From Microbacterium gorillae (lineage in GTDB: Bacteria; Actinomycetota; Actinomycetes; Actinomycetales; Microbacteriaceae), in the NCBI RefSeq assembly GCF_000826185.2, contig NZ_LN648875.1, positions 1,298,356-1,362,355 on the forward strand: DNA of 64,000 bases, written 5' to 3'. Positions within the stretch are counted from its first letter, which is position 1. Every line of letters begins with the position of its first letter. The position numbers and the translations under genes are program-made. Below the pieces are notes generated by a model. That model saw only the letters and a program-made list of their open reading frames with translations. It was not told the origin of the DNA and searched no databases. Positions 31,530 to 40,134 of the stretch are shown here, piece by piece.

Positions 31530-32411
31530 TCAGCCGGCGGTGGGGCGACGGCGTCGGGAGCGGGTGGCGTCGTAGGTGCGCTCGAGGGCGACGGACATCT
31601 CCGCCGGCATCCGCTGGGCCACGCGGACGAAGAGGATGTCTACGAGGGTCAGCTGCGCGATGCGGCTGGACATCGCGCCGGTGCGGTACGGACTCTCCCG
31701 CGCCCGTGTCAGCAGCACCTCATCCGCCACCCGGGCCAGGGATGAGGTCGGAACGTTCGTCACCGCGACCAGGGCCGAGCCGGCCGCCGCGGCGATCTCG
31801 AACGGACGGATCGTCTCGTCCGTCTCGCCGGTGTGCGACACCGCGATCGCGACGCTGCGCTCCCCCATCAGGGCCGCGGAGGTCAACGCCAGGTGTCCGT
31901 CCAGGCTGAAGGACGCCCGCAGTCCGATCCGGACCAGCTTCTGCTGCAGATCCTGCGCGGTGAGGGCGCTCGCGCCGACGCCGAACACCTCGATGCGGTC
32001 CGCCGCGACGACGGCCGCGGCGACGCGATCAACGGCGTCGAGGTCCAGCTCCCGAGCGGTCTGCTCGATCGCCATCGACTCCTGGTACGCGATCTTGGTC
32101 GCGACCTCACGGGCCGGATCGGCGTCGTCGATCTCGCTCTCGCTCAACGCGAAACGAGCGCGCGCGGCCTCTTCTCGGCTGGTGGCACCGGCCAGAGCGA
32201 GGCGGAACTCGCGATAGCCGGTGTAGCCGAGGCCCTGCGCGAATCGAGCGATGGTGGCCTGCGAGACGCCCGTGGCGGTGGCCAGGTCGGTGATCGTGAG
32301 TTCCACCACATGCTGCGGCTCACGGATGATGAACTGCGCGACGCGGTTCTCCGCGGCGCTGAGGTCCGGGACCGCGTCGCGGACCCGTCCCAGCACATCA
32401 CCTGTCACCAT
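31530..32411 (-). CDS. MurR/RpiR family transcriptional regulator
   Basis: A 293-residue regulator with an N-terminal RpiR-type HTH (DLSAAENRVAQFI, then ATATGVSQATIARFAQGLGY) and a C-terminal SIS sugar-phosphate-binding domain (RIEVFGVGASALTAQDL, then VAIAVSHTGETDETI). In amino-sugar operons such proteins sense MurNAc-6-phosphate or a related phosphosugar. It is the last gene of the leftward cell-wall sugar operon, 3 bp after murQ, and probably controls the operon promoter near 40 kb. It converges with pobA. Confidence 0.9.
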   Translation of the reverse strand: MVTGDVLGRVRDAVPDLSAAENRVAQFIIREPQHVVELTITDLATATGVSQATIARFAQGLGYTGYREFRLALAGATSREEAARARFALSESEIDDADPAREVATKIAYQESMAIEQTARELDLDAVDRVAAAVVAADRIEVFGVGASALTAQDLQQKLVRIGLRASFSLDGHLALTSAALMGERSVAIAVSHTGETDETIRPFEIAAAAGSALVAVTNVPTSSLARVADEVLLTRARESPYRTGAMSSRIAQLTLVDILFVRVAQRMPAEMSVALERTYDATRSRRRRPTAG

Positions 32412-32414
32412 GGC

Positions 32415-33344
32415 TCACTCCTTCGTTGAGTCCAGCGCGGCCCGCAACCGCCCACCGTGATCGTCGAGCAGCAGCAACGCCTCCGTGGCGCTGAGACCAC
32501 TCTGCCGTACCAGGATCGCGGCCTTGATCCATCCGTGTGCGGCATCGAGCGCGTCGGTGGCCTCGGCCGCGGTCGCACCGGTCGCCGTCATCACCGTGCG
32601 CTGGGATCGGGCGCGCAGCTTCTCGTTCGTCGCGCGCAGGTCGACCATGAGCGAACCGTAGACCTTGCCGAGCTTGATCATCGCCAGCGTGGAGATCGCG
32701 TTGACCACGAGCTTCTGCGCCGTGCCGGCCTTCAGGCGGGTGGACCCGGACACCAGTTCCGGACCGACGACGACCTCGATCGCGATCTGCGCGACCGCGC
32801 CGATCTCCGAACCGCGGTTGTTCGCGATGGCGACGGTGCCCGCGCCGACCGCGTTCGCCGCCGCGAGGGCGCCGCGCACGTACGGAGTGCGGCCGGAGGC
32901 GGAGATGCCGACCAGCACGTCATCCGGACCCACACCGTGCGCTGCGACGGTCGCCGCACCCGCCTCGGCGTCATCCTCGGCGTTCTCGACCGCGGTGCGG
33001 ATCGCGACATCGCCTCCCGCCATCACGCCGACGACGAGCCCCGGAGCCGTGCCGAACGTGGGCGGGATCTCACTGGCGTCCAGCACGCCGATGCGACCGG
33101 CCGTGCCGGCGCCGACGTAGAGCAGTCGCCCGCCGCGGGGCATCCGCTCGGCGACCATGTCGACCGCGGCGGCGATCTGGGCGGACTCCGCCTCGACCGC
33201 AGCGGGAACCCGCGCGTTCTCGCGGTTCATCGCCGCGACGAGCTCGGCCGTGGTCATCACGTCGAGGTCCCCGGCGTCCGACACCGCCTCGGTGTCGAGC
33301 GTCGCGAGCGTGTCGCGAAGTGCGTCAAGTGTCCGGTCAGGCAC
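32415..33344 (-). CDS. murQ: N-acetylmuramic acid 6-phosphate etherase
   Basis: A 309-residue MurQ etherase of normal length. SIS-type motifs LLYVGAGTAGRIGVLD and ISASGRTPYVRGAL; the catalytic glutamates of the family fall in SEIPPTFGT and VENAEDDAEA. It cleaves the lactyl ether of MurNAc-6-phosphate to GlcNAc-6-phosphate and lactate in the cytoplasm. The GTG at 33344 is chosen from GAGGGG upstream and from family length; it overlaps the kinase gene by 8 bp. Together with AnmK and the kinase it completes MurNAc salvage. Confidence 0.93.
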   Translation of the reverse strand: MPDRTLDALRDTLATLDTEAVSDAGDLDVMTTAELVAAMNRENARVPAAVEAESAQIAAAVDMVAERMPRGGRLLYVGAGTAGRIGVLDASEIPPTFGTAPGLVVGVMAGGDVAIRTAVENAEDDAEAGAATVAAHGVGPDDVLVGISASGRTPYVRGALAAANAVGAGTVAIANNRGSEIGAVAQIAIEVVVGPELVSGSTRLKAGTAQKLVVNAISTLAMIKLGKVYGSLMVDLRATNEKLRARSQRTVMTATGATAAEATDALDAAHGWIKAAILVRQSGLSATEALLLLDDHGGRLRAALDSTKE

Positions 33345-34221
33345 GGGTGATCCCCTCGTCGTACTGCGGGATGCCGGGCGCGGCGAGGGCGGCTGCCCCG
33401 GCGCACGCGTCGGCTCGGGCCGCGACGATGCGCAGCCCGTGAAGCGCGAAAGCGGACTGCAGCCGCTCGCGCATGAGTGGGTGTGCGGTGATGCCGCCGT
33501 GCAGCACCACCTCCCTCGCTCCGGCCGCCGCCGCGGTCGTGGCGAGGGCGGCAGCCGCTTCGTCCACGATGCCACCGGCCACGACGTCCTCCGCCGCAGC
33601 GGCCAGCACGGCGGGAGCGAACTCGGCCACCCGAGCCGCGGGTGCGGTGCCCTGCCCGAGCCAGGCGGGCAGGAGGTCGGGGCTCGCCACGAGCTCGAGA
33701 ACCCGATCGGTCAGTGCTGTGCGCGGGCCGCGTCCGTCGAAGGCATGCAGTGCGGCGCGGAGGCCGGCACGTCCGATCCACTGTCCGGACCCCTCATCGC
33801 CGAGCCACGGACCCCAGCCGTCGACGCGCCGGAGGGCTCCGTCGGCGAGCGCGATGGCCACCGCCCCGGTCCCGACGATGAGCAGGACTCCGTCCGCCCC
33901 GGCGAACGCGCCGGCGTGGGCCGCGATCGCGTCGCTGGTGACGACGGTGGTCGCCCCGGTGCGCGCCCGCACGCTCTCGGCGAGGCGCTGGGCAGCGGCC
34001 GGATCCGCGAGAGCGCCGGCGGCACCGATGCCGATCGCGTCGACAGCGTCCTCAGCCAGCTCGTCGAGGACGGTCGTGACCGCGCGCAGCGCAGCGTCGA
34101 CCCCACCCTGCTCGCTCAACCCGGGAGCGCCGGCGGTGGTGGCATCCCGTGTCCCGTCAGCGGCCCAGAGGCGTGCCCGACAGGACGTCTTGCCCAGGTC
34201 GATGCCGATGCGCACGGTCAT
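33337..34221 (-). CDS. BadF/BadG-type ATPase: N-acetylglucosamine (amino-sugar) kinase
   Basis: A 294-residue kinase of the BadF/BadG/BcrA/BcrD family, ASKHA fold: phosphate-1 motif GIDLGKTSCRARLWAADG, LIVGTGAVAIALADG, the sugar-kinase signature GDEGSGQWIGR and adenosine motif VVLHGGITAHPLMRERL. This group includes N-acetylglucosamine and MurNAc kinases, which fits the operon: free GlcNAc released by NagZ (or MurNAc) would be phosphorylated. The start MTVRIGIDLG at 34221 overlaps anmK by 4 bp; the longer frame is a shadow. Confidence 0.88.
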   Translation of the reverse strand: MTVRIGIDLGKTSCRARLWAADGTRDATTAGAPGLSEQGGVDAALRAVTTVLDELAEDAVDAIGIGAAGALADPAAAQRLAESVRARTGATTVVTSDAIAAHAGAFAGADGVLLIVGTGAVAIALADGALRRVDGWGPWLGDEGSGQWIGRAGLRAALHAFDGRGPRTALTDRVLELVASPDLLPAWLGQGTAPAARVAEFAPAVLAAAAEDVVAGGIVDEAAAALATTAAAAGAREVVLHGGITAHPLMRERLQSAFALHGLRIVAARADACAGAAALAAPGIPQYDEGITRA

Positions 34222-35390
34222 GAGCGGCCTCCGTCCACGTCGATGGCGGTGATCTTCTCCGCGGTGTCCCAGCGGGGCAGACCGGCGGACAGGGTGAGCG
34301 TGCCGGCGATCCTCGTCGTGGATCCGACGGTCACGGGGATCCCGTGCAGCGAGAACCACCCGAGCGTTGCGAACATGACGGCCTCGCGGGCGGCGGACGG
34401 GATGCCGCGCTCGTCGCTCGCGACCACGCGCACCTCGGGGAGGGCGTCCCGGATCAGCCGCATCAGCGTGAGGTTGCGCACCCCGCCGCCGGAGAGGACC
34501 AGCTCGCCGGCGTCCGGTGCCGCGTCGCTGATCGCCGCGACGAGGGTTCGGGCGGTGAGGGCGGTGAGGGTGGCGAGCAGGTCCGGCAGGGCGACGTCCC
34601 GCTCGAGCCGCGTCAGCGCGGCGTCCACGAGGGCGAGGGAGAAGGTCTCCCGCCCGGTGCTCTTCGGCAGCGGTGCGACGAAGTACTCGTCCGCCAGCAG
34701 CAGGTCCAGCAGTGCGTCATCGACGGTGCCGGCGGCCGCATGCGCACCGTCGGCGTCGAAGCTGTGTCGGCCGTCGGTGGCGCGCTGGATCGCCGCGTCC
34801 AGCAGGCCGTTGGCGGGACCGGTGTCACCGGCGAGAACGGTGCCGTCCGGCCGCACGATCTGGACGTTCGCGATCCCGCCGAGATTCACGCCGACGACCG
34901 GTACACCGCGGGAGCGCGCCACGTCGCCGAGCCACAGGGCGTCGAAGAAGCCCATCAGCGGGGCGCCGTGACCGCCCGCGGCGATGTCGGCGGCACGGAC
35001 GTCGCTCAGCACCGGAACCCCGAGGCGCTCGGCGATCCACGCGGGCTGGCCGATCTGCAGCGAGCCGTGCGTTGCGGATGCGTCGGCCCAGTGGTGCAGC
35101 GTCTGCCCGTGGGAGACGACGGCGTCAACCGGACCGGCGTCGGCCACGACATCGGCAGCGGCCTGCGCGAACGCCTGCCCGGCCTCGGTGTTCAGCCGCG
35201 TCCACTCCCCCGCATCCGTGGGCCGGGAAGCGATCGCGTCCAGCAGGCGCGCCCGCAGCGGGGCGGACCAAGCGACCTCGCGGTAGTCGACGATCCGGAG
35301 CCGCAGGCGGTCACCCTCGGCGGCGAACTCGACCACGGCGACGTCGATCGCATCGGCACTGGTCCCGGACTGCATCGCGAGGATCCTCAT
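34218..35390 (-). CDS. anmK: Anhydro-N-acetylmuramic acid kinase
   Basis: A 390-residue AnmK: MQSGTSADAIDVAVVEF at the N-terminus, SHGQTLHHW, the anhydro-sugar loop GHGAPLMGFFDALW, catalytic Asp in AGDTGPANGLLD and GGGVRNLTLM near the end. It hydrolyses the 1,6-anhydro bond and phosphorylates to MurNAc-6-phosphate for MurQ. The start is at MRILAMQSG (35390), 3 bp overlap with nagZ. Its presence implies that anhydro-MurNAc from lytic transglycosylase products enters this cell. Confidence 0.92.
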   Translation of the reverse strand: MRILAMQSGTSADAIDVAVVEFAAEGDRLRLRIVDYREVAWSAPLRARLLDAIASRPTDAGEWTRLNTEAGQAFAQAAADVVADAGPVDAVVSHGQTLHHWADASATHGSLQIGQPAWIAERLGVPVLSDVRAADIAAGGHGAPLMGFFDALWLGDVARSRGVPVVGVNLGGIANVQIVRPDGTVLAGDTGPANGLLDAAIQRATDGRHSFDADGAHAAAGTVDDALLDLLLADEYFVAPLPKSTGRETFSLALVDAALTRLERDVALPDLLATLTALTARTLVAAISDAAPDAGELVLSGGGVRNLTLMRLIRDALPEVRVVASDERGIPSAAREAVMFATLGWFSLHGIPVTVGSTTRIAGTLTLSAGLPRWDTAEKITAIDVDGGRS

Positions 35391-36856
35391 CGAGCGCTCC
35401 AGGACTGCGCGACGGCCAGCGCGGTGGGGCGGTTGGAGCCCCACGTGCGGATCACCGGCGCCGCGACCTCACCGGGCACGCCGATGTCGAGCACGACGGC
35501 GTCCGGACGCGCCGCACGCACGGCTTCGACCACGGCGCGCTGTCCCGCATGCAGGGACAGCGCGTCCGCGAGCACGAACACGGTCTCATGCGCCGCGTCC
35601 GCGGCGATCGCCGCAGCGGAGGACGGGGCGTCCGGGGCGTCGATGCCGACGACCACGCGCCGCGCGTTCAGGGCCGGAGCGAACGGCTCGTTCCGGGCCG
35701 CGACGGCACCGGTGGCGCCGCGACGGGCGTCGATCACGAGGTGCGGGCGGGTCGTGTGTGTGGAATCGCCCTCCCGCACCTCGATGACGGGCCGCACGAC
35801 GGCGAGCGCGTCCGGGTCCGCAGTGTCCTGCTGCGGTTCCGGCACGGACCCCACCAGGGTCGCCACGCGTGCGGCTGCTTCTTCGACCCGCGCGGGGTCG
35901 AGTCGTCCCTCAGCGAGCGCCGCGACGACGGCATCGCGCACTCGGAGGTAGTCCTGTTCGTCATCGACCTCACCGCGGGCGCCCCAGTTGGCCGGGTTGC
36001 CGATGCAGAGCAGGTCCGCGCCGGCGGCGAGGGAGAGCACCGCGCCCTCCCCGGCGCCGTACGTGCGACGGATGGCGTCCATGTCCAGGGCGTCGGTGAC
36101 GATCGCGCCGGTGAAGCCGAGGGATCGCAGCCATGTCAGCGCGTCCGGGTTCACCGTCGCGGGCAGCTCGCCGAATTCCTCGAAGACGACGTGCGCGGTC
36201 ATGATCGCGTCGACGCCGGCCTCGATCGCCGCCTGGAACGGGGGCAGGTGGTCGCGTTCCATCACCGCGCGGGACAACTGCACGCGCGGGAGGCCGGTGT
36301 GCGAGTCGGTGACGGTGTCGCCGTGCCCCGGGAAGTGCTTGGCGCACGCGAGCGCACCGCCGGCGTGCAGTCCGGTCACCGCGGCGGCGACGTGGCGGGA
36401 GACGTCCGCCGCCGAGCTGCCGAACGATCGCACGCCGATGATCGGGTTGCGCGGGTTCGTGTTCACGTCCGCGTCCGGACCGAGAACGGCGGTGATGCCG
36501 CCACGACGCGCGCGGCGACCGATCGCGGCGTGCACGGCGACGGTCGCGTCGAGGTCATCGAGCCGCCCGAGCTGCGCGGCTCCCGGATAGGAGGAACCAC
36601 CGATCGCTTCGAGGCGGGTGACGTTGCCACCCTCCTCGTCGGCGCCGATGAGCGCGTGGGGGGCGTGCTCGCGCAGGCTGCGGGACAGCGCCGCCGTGCC
36701 GTGGGGGTCTGCGGTGTCGACATTCTGGCCGAAGTACACCGCGCCGGCGAGGCCCTCATCCAAGGCGCGCAGCAGCCAGTCCGGCGCCGTCGTGCCGAGG
36801 AAGCCGGGCCACAGCACACTGTTGGCCAGACGCGTCAGCTGCGGGTCGGCGCTCAT
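35387..36856 (-). CDS. nagZ: Beta-N-acetylhexosaminidase, GH3 (NagZ type)
   Basis: A 489-residue glycoside hydrolase family 3 enzyme. The NagZ catalytic loop KHFPGHGDTVTDSHTGLP (Asp-His acid/base dyad) is near residue 170 and the nucleophile Asp in VTDALDMDAI near residue 245. A C-terminal extension of about 130 residues (from THTTRPHLVIDAR) follows the barrel, as in longer Gram-positive NagZ proteins. No signal peptide, so a cytoplasmic enzyme acting on imported GlcNAc-(anhydro)MurNAc units. It overlaps the permease gene upstream and anmK downstream. Confidence 0.9.
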   Translation of the reverse strand: MSADPQLTRLANSVLWPGFLGTTAPDWLLRALDEGLAGAVYFGQNVDTADPHGTAALSRSLREHAPHALIGADEEGGNVTRLEAIGGSSYPGAAQLGRLDDLDATVAVHAAIGRRARRGGITAVLGPDADVNTNPRNPIIGVRSFGSSAADVSRHVAAAVTGLHAGGALACAKHFPGHGDTVTDSHTGLPRVQLSRAVMERDHLPPFQAAIEAGVDAIMTAHVVFEEFGELPATVNPDALTWLRSLGFTGAIVTDALDMDAIRRTYGAGEGAVLSLAAGADLLCIGNPANWGARGEVDDEQDYLRVRDAVVAALAEGRLDPARVEEAAARVATLVGSVPEPQQDTADPDALAVVRPVIEVREGDSTHTTRPHLVIDARRGATGAVAARNEPFAPALNARRVVVGIDAPDAPSSAAAIAADAAHETVFVLADALSLHAGQRAVVEAVRAARPDAVVLDIGVPGEVAAPVIRTWGSNRPTALAVAQSWSAR

Positions 36857-37680
36857 CCCTTGACCGCCCCGGACACCAGCCCTTCGCTGAGCCGGCGCTG
36901 CACCAGGATGAAGAAGATCATGACCGGGAGGGTGATGATCGTCGACGCCGCCATGACGGAGCCCCAGTCATTCGAGTGCTCACCGAAGAACTGCTTCAGG
37001 CCGATCGCCACGGTGTAGTTCTCCGTCGCGCCCTGCAGCATCGTCATCGCGAAGATGAACTCGTTCCACGCCGTGATGAAGCTGAACACGCTCGTGGCCA
37101 CCAGGCCCGGCATCACCAGCGGCAGCATGACCGAGCGGAACATCCGCCACCACGACGCGCCGTCGATGTACGCGGCCTCCTCCAGTTCGACCGGGACCGC
37201 GGCGACGAAGCCGCGCAGCATCCAGATGCCGAACGGCAGGGACAGGGCGATGTAGACGATGATCAGGCCGAGCAGGGTGTTCAGCAGCTGCAGATCGCGG
37301 ACCTGCACGAACAGCGGGATGACCAGGGCTTCCAGCGGCACCATCTGCACCGCGAGGATCATCAGCAGGATGGCGGTGCGGAACTTGAAGCGGAATCGGG
37401 CGACGGCGACGGACGCCAGCAGCGCGATCACGGCGGAGGCCACCACGACGCACAGGGCGACGATCAGCGAGTTGCGCAGGAAGACGCCGAAGCCGCCGTC
37501 CTGGATGACGAAGATGAAGTTGTCGAAGGTGAACTCCTGCGGCAGGAAGCTCTGCCCGCCGGAGGACGCGCGGCCGTCGAACGCGCTCTTGACCATCCAG
37601 TAGACCGGGAAGATCGTGAACAGGATGAGGAGGGCGACCAGGACGCCGCGGACGATCTTGCCGCCGGTACGGGTCTTCAC
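36853..37680 (-). CDS. Carbohydrate ABC transporter permease (MalG-like, CUT1)
   Basis: A 275-residue inner-membrane permease: TM1 GVLVALLILFTIFPVYWMV, then several helices (LIVALCVVVASAVIALLASV) and the EAA-loop region EEAAYIDGASWWRMFRSVMLPLVMPG, which contacts the ATPase. GTG at 37680 overlaps the upstream permease by 4 bp. No ATPase gene lies in the operon; such CUT1 importers in actinobacteria often share a common MsiK-type ATPase encoded elsewhere. Overlaps nagZ by 4 bp. Confidence 0.9.
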   Translation of the reverse strand: MKTRTGGKIVRGVLVALLILFTIFPVYWMVKSAFDGRASSGGQSFLPQEFTFDNFIFVIQDGGFGVFLRNSLIVALCVVVASAVIALLASVAVARFRFKFRTAILLMILAVQMVPLEALVIPLFVQVRDLQLLNTLLGLIIVYIALSLPFGIWMLRGFVAAVPVELEEAAYIDGASWWRMFRSVMLPLVMPGLVATSVFSFITAWNEFIFAMTMLQGATENYTVAIGLKQFFGEHSNDWGSVMAASTIITLPVMIFFILVQRRLSEGLVSGAVKG

Positions 37681-38645
37681 AGCTCTTCCTCCTTGAGCAT
37701 GGTGCGGACGTAGACGATCGTGATGCCCAGCAGCACGAGGGTCAGCAGCACGGCGATCGCGGAGCCGAAGCCGTAGCGGTTCTGGCCGAAGGACTCGACG
37801 TACGACCAGACGCCGAGGTTGAGCACCGAGCGGTTCGAGCCGGAGCCGCCGGGCATCAGGTACACCTGGGCGAAGATCTTGAAGTCCCAGATCGTGGACA
37901 GGATGATCACGATCGTGAACACCTGCTTCAGTGACGGGACGATGATGCTGAAGAAGCGACGAATCGCGCCGGCGCCGTCCAGCGCTGCGGCTTCGAGCAT
38001 CTCCTTGGACACGCCGAGGAGCCCGGCGAGCACGGTGATCGCGACGAACGGGAAGCCGTGGTGGACGATGTTCAGCAGCACGATGGCGTAGAAGCTGATC
38101 GGGTTGGTGAACCAGTTGAACGGCTCGCTCATGATGCCGAGGTCCATCAGCACGCGGTTCACGATGCCGCTGTCGGCGTCGAAGATCCACGTCCAGACGT
38201 ACGTTCCGGTGACGGCCGGCATAGCCCACGCCACCATGATCACGGTGCCGACGACGCTGCGCCAGAACGTGCCGAGGCTGGACATCAGCAGCGCGACGAG
38301 CGTGCCGAAGGCCACGGTGCAGGTGACCGAGAGGATCGCGAACACGACCGTGTTCGGCAGGGCGACCGTCCAGAGGGTGGGGTCGGAGAGGATTTCGGCG
38401 TAGTTGCCGAGTCCGATGAAATTGGTGTCGCCGCTGACGATCTGGCGGAGACCGTAGTCCTGCAGCGAGAAGAGGAAGACGCGCACCAACGGCCAGAGCA
38501 TCAGGACCGCGAGCACGATGAGTGCGGGCGTCAGCAGCAACCACGGACGGATCCGGAGGATCAGCGGCTTCCTGCGGGGACGCGGGGCACCCGCCCCCGC
38601 GCGCGTGGGCGCGGGGGCGGGTGCGGCCTGGACGTCGGTGCTCAT
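37677..38645 (-). CDS. Carbohydrate ABC transporter permease (MalF-like, CUT1)
   Basis: A 322-residue permease with a cytoplasmic basic/Pro-rich start (RAGAGAPRPRRKPLILRI) and six predicted helices (PWLLLTPALIVLAVLMLWPL, VIMVAWAMPAVTGTYVW). EAA-loop KEMLEAAALDGAGAIRRFFSIIVP is well conserved. It pairs with the MalG-like permease as a heterodimer and receives sugar from the lipoprotein encoded 4 bp upstream. Confidence 0.9.
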   Translation of the reverse strand: MSTDVQAAPAPAPTRAGAGAPRPRRKPLILRIRPWLLLTPALIVLAVLMLWPLVRVFLFSLQDYGLRQIVSGDTNFIGLGNYAEILSDPTLWTVALPNTVVFAILSVTCTVAFGTLVALLMSSLGTFWRSVVGTVIMVAWAMPAVTGTYVWTWIFDADSGIVNRVLMDLGIMSEPFNWFTNPISFYAIVLLNIVHHGFPFVAITVLAGLLGVSKEMLEAAALDGAGAIRRFFSIIVPSLKQVFTIVIILSTIWDFKIFAQVYLMPGGSGSNRSVLNLGVWSYVESFGQNRYGFGSAIAVLLTLVLLGITIVYVRTMLKEEEL

Positions 38646-38649
38646 CGAG

Positions 38650-39951
38650 TCACTTCTTGTTGAGCAGGTCGGTCATCTCCGCGGCGGCGTCCTTCGCGGC
38701 CGTCTTGACGTCCTTCTGACCGGACAGGATCGACTGCATCATCGCGGGCGTGGTCTTCTTCGCCTGCACCGCGCCGAACTGCGGGGTGACCGGAAGGGCC
38801 GCGCCACCCTCGACGAACTGCTTCGCGAACGGGGCGACCAGCGGGTCGGTGGACTGGATCGTCTTCTCGACGAGCGACTTCTGGCCGGAGAAGTAGCCGG
38901 ACTGCTCCGCCCACTTCTCGGCGAACTCACCCGTGGACATGAGCTCGACGAAGTCCCACGCGAGGTCGGCCTTCTTCGTGTTGGCGAAGATGCTCAGGTG
39001 CGAGCCACCGAGGACGGACTTGGCGATGCCGCCGTCCTTCGCGGGGATGGTCGTCGCGGCCAGCTTGTCGGCCATCTCCGGCGCGTTGGCCTTGATCGTG
39101 GCCGGGGTCCACGAACCCTGCAGGGCCATGGCGACCTTGCCCTGGGAGAAGTTGTCCAGAACGTCGGTCTCCTTCCACGTGGTCGCGCCCGCGCTGGAGA
39201 AGCCCTTCTCCGTGGCGAGACCGGTGATGAACTCGAGGCCCTCGACGGACTTCGCGCTGTCGAGCTCGCTCGTCCAGGTGCCGTCCTTCTCCGTGGCGAC
39301 CTCGCCACCGGCGCCCCAGACCCAGGGGTAGACGCTCATCTCGGCGTCACCGGGAACGGCGAACGGGATCATCTCGGGGTGGGCCTTCTTGATGGCCTCG
39401 CCCGCGGTGACGATGTCGTCCCAGTTCTGCGGAGCTTCCAGGCCGAGCTCCTTGAAGATGTCGGCGCGGTAGATCAGGGCGCGGACGCCGGCGTACCACG
39501 GCATGCCGTACTGCTCGCCGTCCAGCTCGCCGGAGGCCTTCAGGCCCTCAACGAGATCGTCCTCGAGGCCGGACTTCTTGATGTAGTCGGTGATCGGCAG
39601 CAGTCCGCCGGCGTCGGCGAACTCGGCGGTCCAGGTGTTGCCCGTCTCGGCGACGTCCGGGGTCGTGCCACCGGCGATCGAGGTGACGAACCGGTCGTGC
39701 GCGTCCGCCCACTGCACGAACTCGACGTCCAGCTTGGCGCCGGTCTTCTCGGTGAAGGCATCCGAGACCTCGTCGAAGAACGCGGACGAGTCCGGGTTCG
39801 TGCCCTCCATGATCCAGACCTTCAGGGTCTCGCCGCTGTTGTCGGCCTTGTCATCCGAGCCACTCGCAGAGCCGGAGCCACCGCTGCACGAGGTCAGCGC
39901 GAGTGCGGCCACGCTCAGGCCGATGATCGGCAGGAAACGCTTCTTCTTCAT
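38650..39951 (-). CDS. Extracellular solute-binding lipoprotein, family 1 (amino-sugar importer)
   Basis: A 433-residue lipoprotein: KKKRFLPIIGLSVAALALT then lipobox Cys near residue 22 (LTSCSGG), a Ser/Asp linker and a type 1 sugar-binding fold (TLKVWIMEGTNPDSSAFFDE, then TTPDVAETGNTWTAEFADAG). The start at 39951 is the first gene of the recycling operon, with AGAGGA upstream. Given the downstream NagZ, AnmK and MurQ, the ligand is probably a muropeptide-derived disaccharide or free amino sugar (inference). Confidence 0.9.
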   Translation of the reverse strand: MKKKRFLPIIGLSVAALALTSCSGGSGSASGSDDKADNSGETLKVWIMEGTNPDSSAFFDEVSDAFTEKTGAKLDVEFVQWADAHDRFVTSIAGGTTPDVAETGNTWTAEFADAGGLLPITDYIKKSGLEDDLVEGLKASGELDGEQYGMPWYAGVRALIYRADIFKELGLEAPQNWDDIVTAGEAIKKAHPEMIPFAVPGDAEMSVYPWVWGAGGEVATEKDGTWTSELDSAKSVEGLEFITGLATEKGFSSAGATTWKETDVLDNFSQGKVAMALQGSWTPATIKANAPEMADKLAATTIPAKDGGIAKSVLGGSHLSIFANTKKADLAWDFVELMSTGEFAEKWAEQSGYFSGQKSLVEKTIQSTDPLVAPFAKQFVEGGAALPVTPQFGAVQAKKTTPAMMQSILSGQKDVKTAAKDAAAEMTDLLNKK

Positions 39952-40134
39952 TGGTCGTCCTCTCCTGCGGTCGCCCCAGCGCGCCGCCTTTGAAAGAATT
40001 CTCCACAGATTCCAAGACTTCTGCAAGTTATTTCCAAGCTGTTGTCGAATCGTCACTTTACCCCACTCTTGGGCGGCGGGAATGAAATACCTGTAATAAC
40101 AGTTATTCTCTCTGACGCCGACCGAGAGGACACC
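39952..40134. promoter_or_regulatory. Divergent promoter of amino-sugar operon and LLM oxidoreductase
   Basis: An AT-rich island in GC-rich DNA. It holds TTTGAAAGAATTCTCCA at 39989-40005, a half-degenerate palindrome around GAATTC of the kind seen for RpiR/MurR proteins, and the perfect palindrome AATAACAGTTATT at 40095-40107 close to the rightward gene. Either could be the operator of the operon's RpiR protein. TTCTCCACA (39999-40007) is also one base from a DnaA box. Confidence 0.5.
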
